64,000 nucleotides of DNA from an uncultured Eubacteriales bacterium (GTDB taxonomy: Bacteria > Bacillota > Clostridia > Oscillospirales > Acutalibacteraceae), in contig ONAS01000012.1 in NCBI GenBank assembly GCA_900315815.1, positions 1 through 64,000 on the forward strand. The letters run 5' to 3'. The translations under genes and the position numbers were made by a program. Every line of letters starts with the position of its first letter. The first letter of the stretch is position 1. The notes beneath the pieces were generated by a model. That model saw only the letters and a list, made by a program, of their open reading frames with translations. It was not told the origin of the DNA and ran no database searches. This document shows positions 61,439 through 64,000 of the stretch, in pieces.

Positions 61439-64000
61439 ATGAGCCTATTCCGCAAGGATAAGGATAAGGATAAGGACAAGCCCGCCCGTCCTCCCGTTCC
61501 CGAAGAAGCCACAAAGGAAACGCCGGAGGAGCTGACGGATATCAACGAATCCGCGGACGCGTCAACTGAATCTCTGAACGAAAGCGACGACATGGAGGAG
61601 ATCTATTCCACCCATGACAAGCGCATCAAATATAAACGACTGAAGCCGATCGAGGAGGAAGCCGCCGTCAAGCGTCAGGCTGTCACCAAGGAAGAGCTGA
61701 TCCGCGGCAAGCTGGAATTCTCCACCGAGCGCGAATATGCCGCTCCCGACGTAGAGCTGGAGGCGGAGCTCGACCCCGACGCGGTCGTGTCCGACGAGAT
61801 CATCGAGGACATCCACTCGGTACGCTCTCTGCGCAGCGTTTATGTGCAGGACATCGACGACATCGATATCAGCCTTGACCCGATGGAGAGCGTGCGCGAA
61901 TATGAGCGTCAGGCGACCGACAAGGATCGCTACGAGGAGCGCCACACGGAAAAGCCCGTCATCCCCTACCAGACCTCCGGCGAAAAGATCGTGTCGCGCG
62001 TACCCGTTTATCAGCACGACAGCAAGGTCAACAATATCTTCCTCAAGGCAGGCAAATTCACCGAGGTGGTCGAAAGCGAATACGATGAGTATCTGCGCTC
62101 CGACGACCCGACGATCTCCAAAAACTACCACGCCATGCAAAAGGCGGTCAAGCCCCGACAGAGCCTGCTGTTCACCCTGAGCCAGATGGCGCAGAAGCGC
62201 AAGGAGGAAGCCGAACGGCAGAAGGTCAGAGAAGAGCTCCGCGAGAACTTTGACGAAGAGCCGGCGCCCCTGCCGAAGAATAAGGTATCCCCCGTCGGCA
62301 AGTTCTTCCGCATCCTCGGCGCGCTGCTGACGCACGGCTTCACCGAAAAAACCGCAAAAAGAGAATCCGTCTCCTCCGACTACAACAGCCGCGAGGACGA
62401 AAAATACGTACTTAACGATATAAGGGCAAATGTGAAAAAGCAAGCCCTGCACACCGGCGTTTTCGCGCTGATCGCCGTCACCCTGCTGGTACTGCTGATC
62501 CTGATCGGCACGCTGGACGACTCCAGAAGGGAGAGCCTCGGCACGGGCGGCGCGGTGCTGTTCTGCGCGATCAATTTCGTGCTGACGCTCGGCATGGGCA
62601 TCGTCGGACGCTACTATATCATCGACGGACTGCGCCCGCTGTCGCGGCGGCTCAGCGGCAACAGCAACACCGCCGTCACGCTGGCATATCTGGGCTGTCT
62701 GCTCCAGAGCATCATCGCGCTGTTCACTGCGCCGTCCTTTATCGGCGGCGAACAGCATCTGTACAGCTTTGTCGTCGCGTTCGCGTTCACGCTCAACGCG
62801 CTGGGACGGCTGCTGATGGCGATCCGCGTCAAGAGCAATTTCAGCTTCCTGACGTCCCACTCGCCCGCCTACGCCGCAAAGATCTACAAGGACGAGGAGA
62901 CCGCCCGCCGCATGGTCAGCGGTACGACCTCCTCCAAGGGCGTGATCGCCTATCAGCATATCACGCGCTTTTTATCCGATTTTCTGAAGATCTCCTATGC
63001 CCCCGACCCTAGCGAGGAGATCTCCGCCAAGGCGACGCCGATCACGATCGTCATCTCGCTGTTCGTTACGGTCGTTTACGCCTTTATCTTCAAAAGCGTC
63101 GTGGGGACCGTTTCCGCGCTGACGGTCATGCTGTGCATCAGCGTGCCGTTCACCGCGCTTCTGGCAGGTAATCTTCCCATGCTGCTGTTCAGCAAGAGGA
63201 TGCTCAAGGACGGCGCGATGGTCGCGGGATATCCCTCGGTACGCCAGTTCTGCGATACCTCCGCCGTGATGGTATCCGCCGCCGAGCTGTTTCCCAAGGG
63301 CTGTGTCAGGCTGGACGAGCTGGTCCCCTATCAGCGTCTGCGCATCGACGAGAACCTGCTGATGGCGACGGCGGTCCTGCGCGAGGTCAACTCTCCGATC
63401 GCGCCGGTCTTTGATGAGCTGGTCGCGGAGAATTCCGGCAGGCTCCCCGCCGTCGAAAGCGTTATCTACGAAGAAAAGAGCGGTCTTGTCGGCTGGATCA
63501 ACGGTGAACGCGTGCTTGTCGGCAACATGGCGCTGATGAACCGCTATCACATCACCGTTCCCGACCGCGGAGTCGCGGTCAAGGGCAGACAGGTCACCTA
63601 TATCGCCGTCTCCGGACAGGTGGTCGCGATGCTCGTACTGCGCTATCTGCCGTCCAATCTTTCCATGCCGCAGCTGCAGCGTGCGGAAAGCAGCGGACTG
63701 GCGTTCGTCGTCAGCACGCCCGATCCGAACGTCACCGCCGAGATGATCGCCGAGGCATACGGAGTTTTCTACCGCTCCGTCAAGATCATGCCCATCGGCT
63801 ACGCGAACACCATCGACGAGGTCACCTCCAAGGTGGAGGAAACCTCGCGGGCATATCTGGCGACCAGAGGCAGAGTCGCCTCGCTCGCTCGCGCCGTCGG
63901 CGGCTGTATCGGACTGAAATCCAACATCACCCTCGGCATCGTGATCGAGATGTTCGGACTGGTGCTGGGCGTATTGCTGTGCGCGACCCTCGCGCTGTAC
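61439..64000 (+). CDS. P-type-ATPase-like membrane protein lacking the DKTGT motif (3' end outside window)
   Basis: 854 codons are visible before the edge. Residues 1-330 are a charged cytoplasmic region (KDKDKDKDK start, acidic stretches); then come hydrophobic helices in pairs (about 338-357, 370-392, 415-432, 442-460, 533-550, 560-586). From about 570 on, the order resembles a P-type ATPase: the membrane segment leading to the phosphorylation site, an N-domain-like stretch ending INGERVLVGNMALMNRYHI, and an iron-clad helix order after it. But DKTGTLT is replaced by CDTSAVMV (D606), HP by NSP, and TGD by STPD. Probably a pseudo-ATPase. The ATG is 4 bp after rlmB. Confidence 0.7.
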   Translation, partial: MSLFRKDKDKDKDKPARPPVPEEATKETPEELTDINESADASTESLNESDDMEEIYSTHDKRIKYKRLKPIEEEAAVKRQAVTKEELIRGKLEFSTEREYAAPDVELEAELDPDAVVSDEIIEDIHSVRSLRSVYVQDIDDIDISLDPMESVREYERQATDKDRYEERHTEKPVIPYQTSGEKIVSRVPVYQHDSKVNNIFLKAGKFTEVVESEYDEYLRSDDPTISKNYHAMQKAVKPRQSLLFTLSQMAQKRKEEAERQKVREELRENFDEEPAPLPKNKVSPVGKFFRILGALLTHGFTEKTAKRESVSSDYNSREDEKYVLNDIRANVKKQALHTGVFALIAVTLLVLLILIGTLDDSRRESLGTGGAVLFCAINFVLTLGMGIVGRYYIIDGLRPLSRRLSGNSNTAVTLAYLGCLLQSIIALFTAPSFIGGEQHLYSFVVAFAFTLNALGRLLMAIRVKSNFSFLTSHSPAYAAKIYKDEETARRMVSGTTSSKGVIAYQHITRFLSDFLKISYAPDPSEEISAKATPITIVISLFVTVVYAFIFKSVVGTVSALTVMLCISVPFTALLAGNLPMLLFSKRMLKDGAMVAGYPSVRQFCDTSAVMVSAAELFPKGCVRLDELVPYQRLRIDENLLMATAVLREVNSPIAPVFDELVAENSGRLPAVESVIYEEKSGLVGWINGERVLVGNMALMNRYHITVPDRGVAVKGRQVTYIAVSGQVVAMLVLRYLPSNLSMPQLQRAESSGLAFVVSTPDPNVTAEMIAEAYGVFYRSVKIMPIGYANTIDEVTSKVEETSRAYLATRGRVASLARAVGGCIGLKSNITLGIVIEMFGLVLGVLLCATLALY

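Noticed and set aside
1..64000. Insertion sequences, prophage, tRNA or rRNA genes
   Set aside because: No transposase, integrase, phage structural gene or RNA-gene signature was recognised by eye on either strand.

Overview
The window looks like chromosomal DNA of a strictly anaerobic, spore-forming member of the Clostridia, most likely the Ruminococcaceae/Oscillospiraceae. The grounds are: [FeFe]-hydrogenase maturases HydG and HydF with a TM1266-type regulator; the anaerobic ribonucleotide reductase NrdDG plus NrdR; SpoIIE; c-di-AMP phosphodiesterase GdpP and RNase J; sigma-A promoters with near-consensus boxes; and a surface-protein region with starch-binding-like, cohesin-like and fibronectin-like modules of the kind known from amylolytic ruminococci. 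Genus assignment is inference. No rRNA, tRNA, transposase, phage gene or CRISPR array was seen.

Layout. 1-13.3 kb (minus strand) is a housekeeping run: the start of a DUF5685 gene, uvrA, ftsH, hpt, tilS, dnaB, rplI, gdpP and rnj, apparently driven from one strong promoter that faces the rnhA promoter. 13.3-18.6 kb holds rnhA, a leucine-rich-repeat lipoprotein, nrdR and the hydrogenase maturation operon TM1266-hydG-hydF, preceded by a leader with a terminator hairpin. 18.6-24.8 kb holds an acyltransferase, nrdDG with paired NrdR boxes around its promoter, an HPr-kinase-like protein and a VanW protein. 25-28.4 kb is a cluster of related zinc-ribbon/transmembrane proteins and a lipoprotein, next to degV. 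29.3-32.7 kb carries a cytoplasmic GH31 alpha-glucosidase, PduL and a family-4 uracil-DNA glycosylase.

33-43.7 kb is the most distinctive part: two near-mirror-image starch-binding-like surface proteins around a repeat-filled spacer, two tail-anchored membrane proteins (one with a cohesin-like domain), a six-FN3 protein, and a 1026-residue scaffoldin-like protein with two carbohydrate-binding-like and three cohesin-like modules. Together with the GH13 amylase lipoprotein at 54.8-56.4 kb and the GH31 enzyme this suggests surface starch capture followed by intracellular glucan breakdown.

44-52 kb holds an E2-like protein lacking the catalytic histidine, a Ca/Na-type antiporter under a yybP-ykoY (manganese) riboswitch, queH, a HAD phosphatase, a large lipoprotein with a cytoplasmic tail, a cyclase-family enzyme and an ECF sigma/anti-sigma pair. 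52-64 kb holds spoIIE, the amylase, mgtE with a long structured leader, membrane proteins, a PAP2 phosphatase, a DnaA-box cluster, rlmB and a truncated large membrane protein that resembles a P-type ATPase without the DKTGT motif.

Many long open frames antisense to these genes are codon-bias shadows and were left out.
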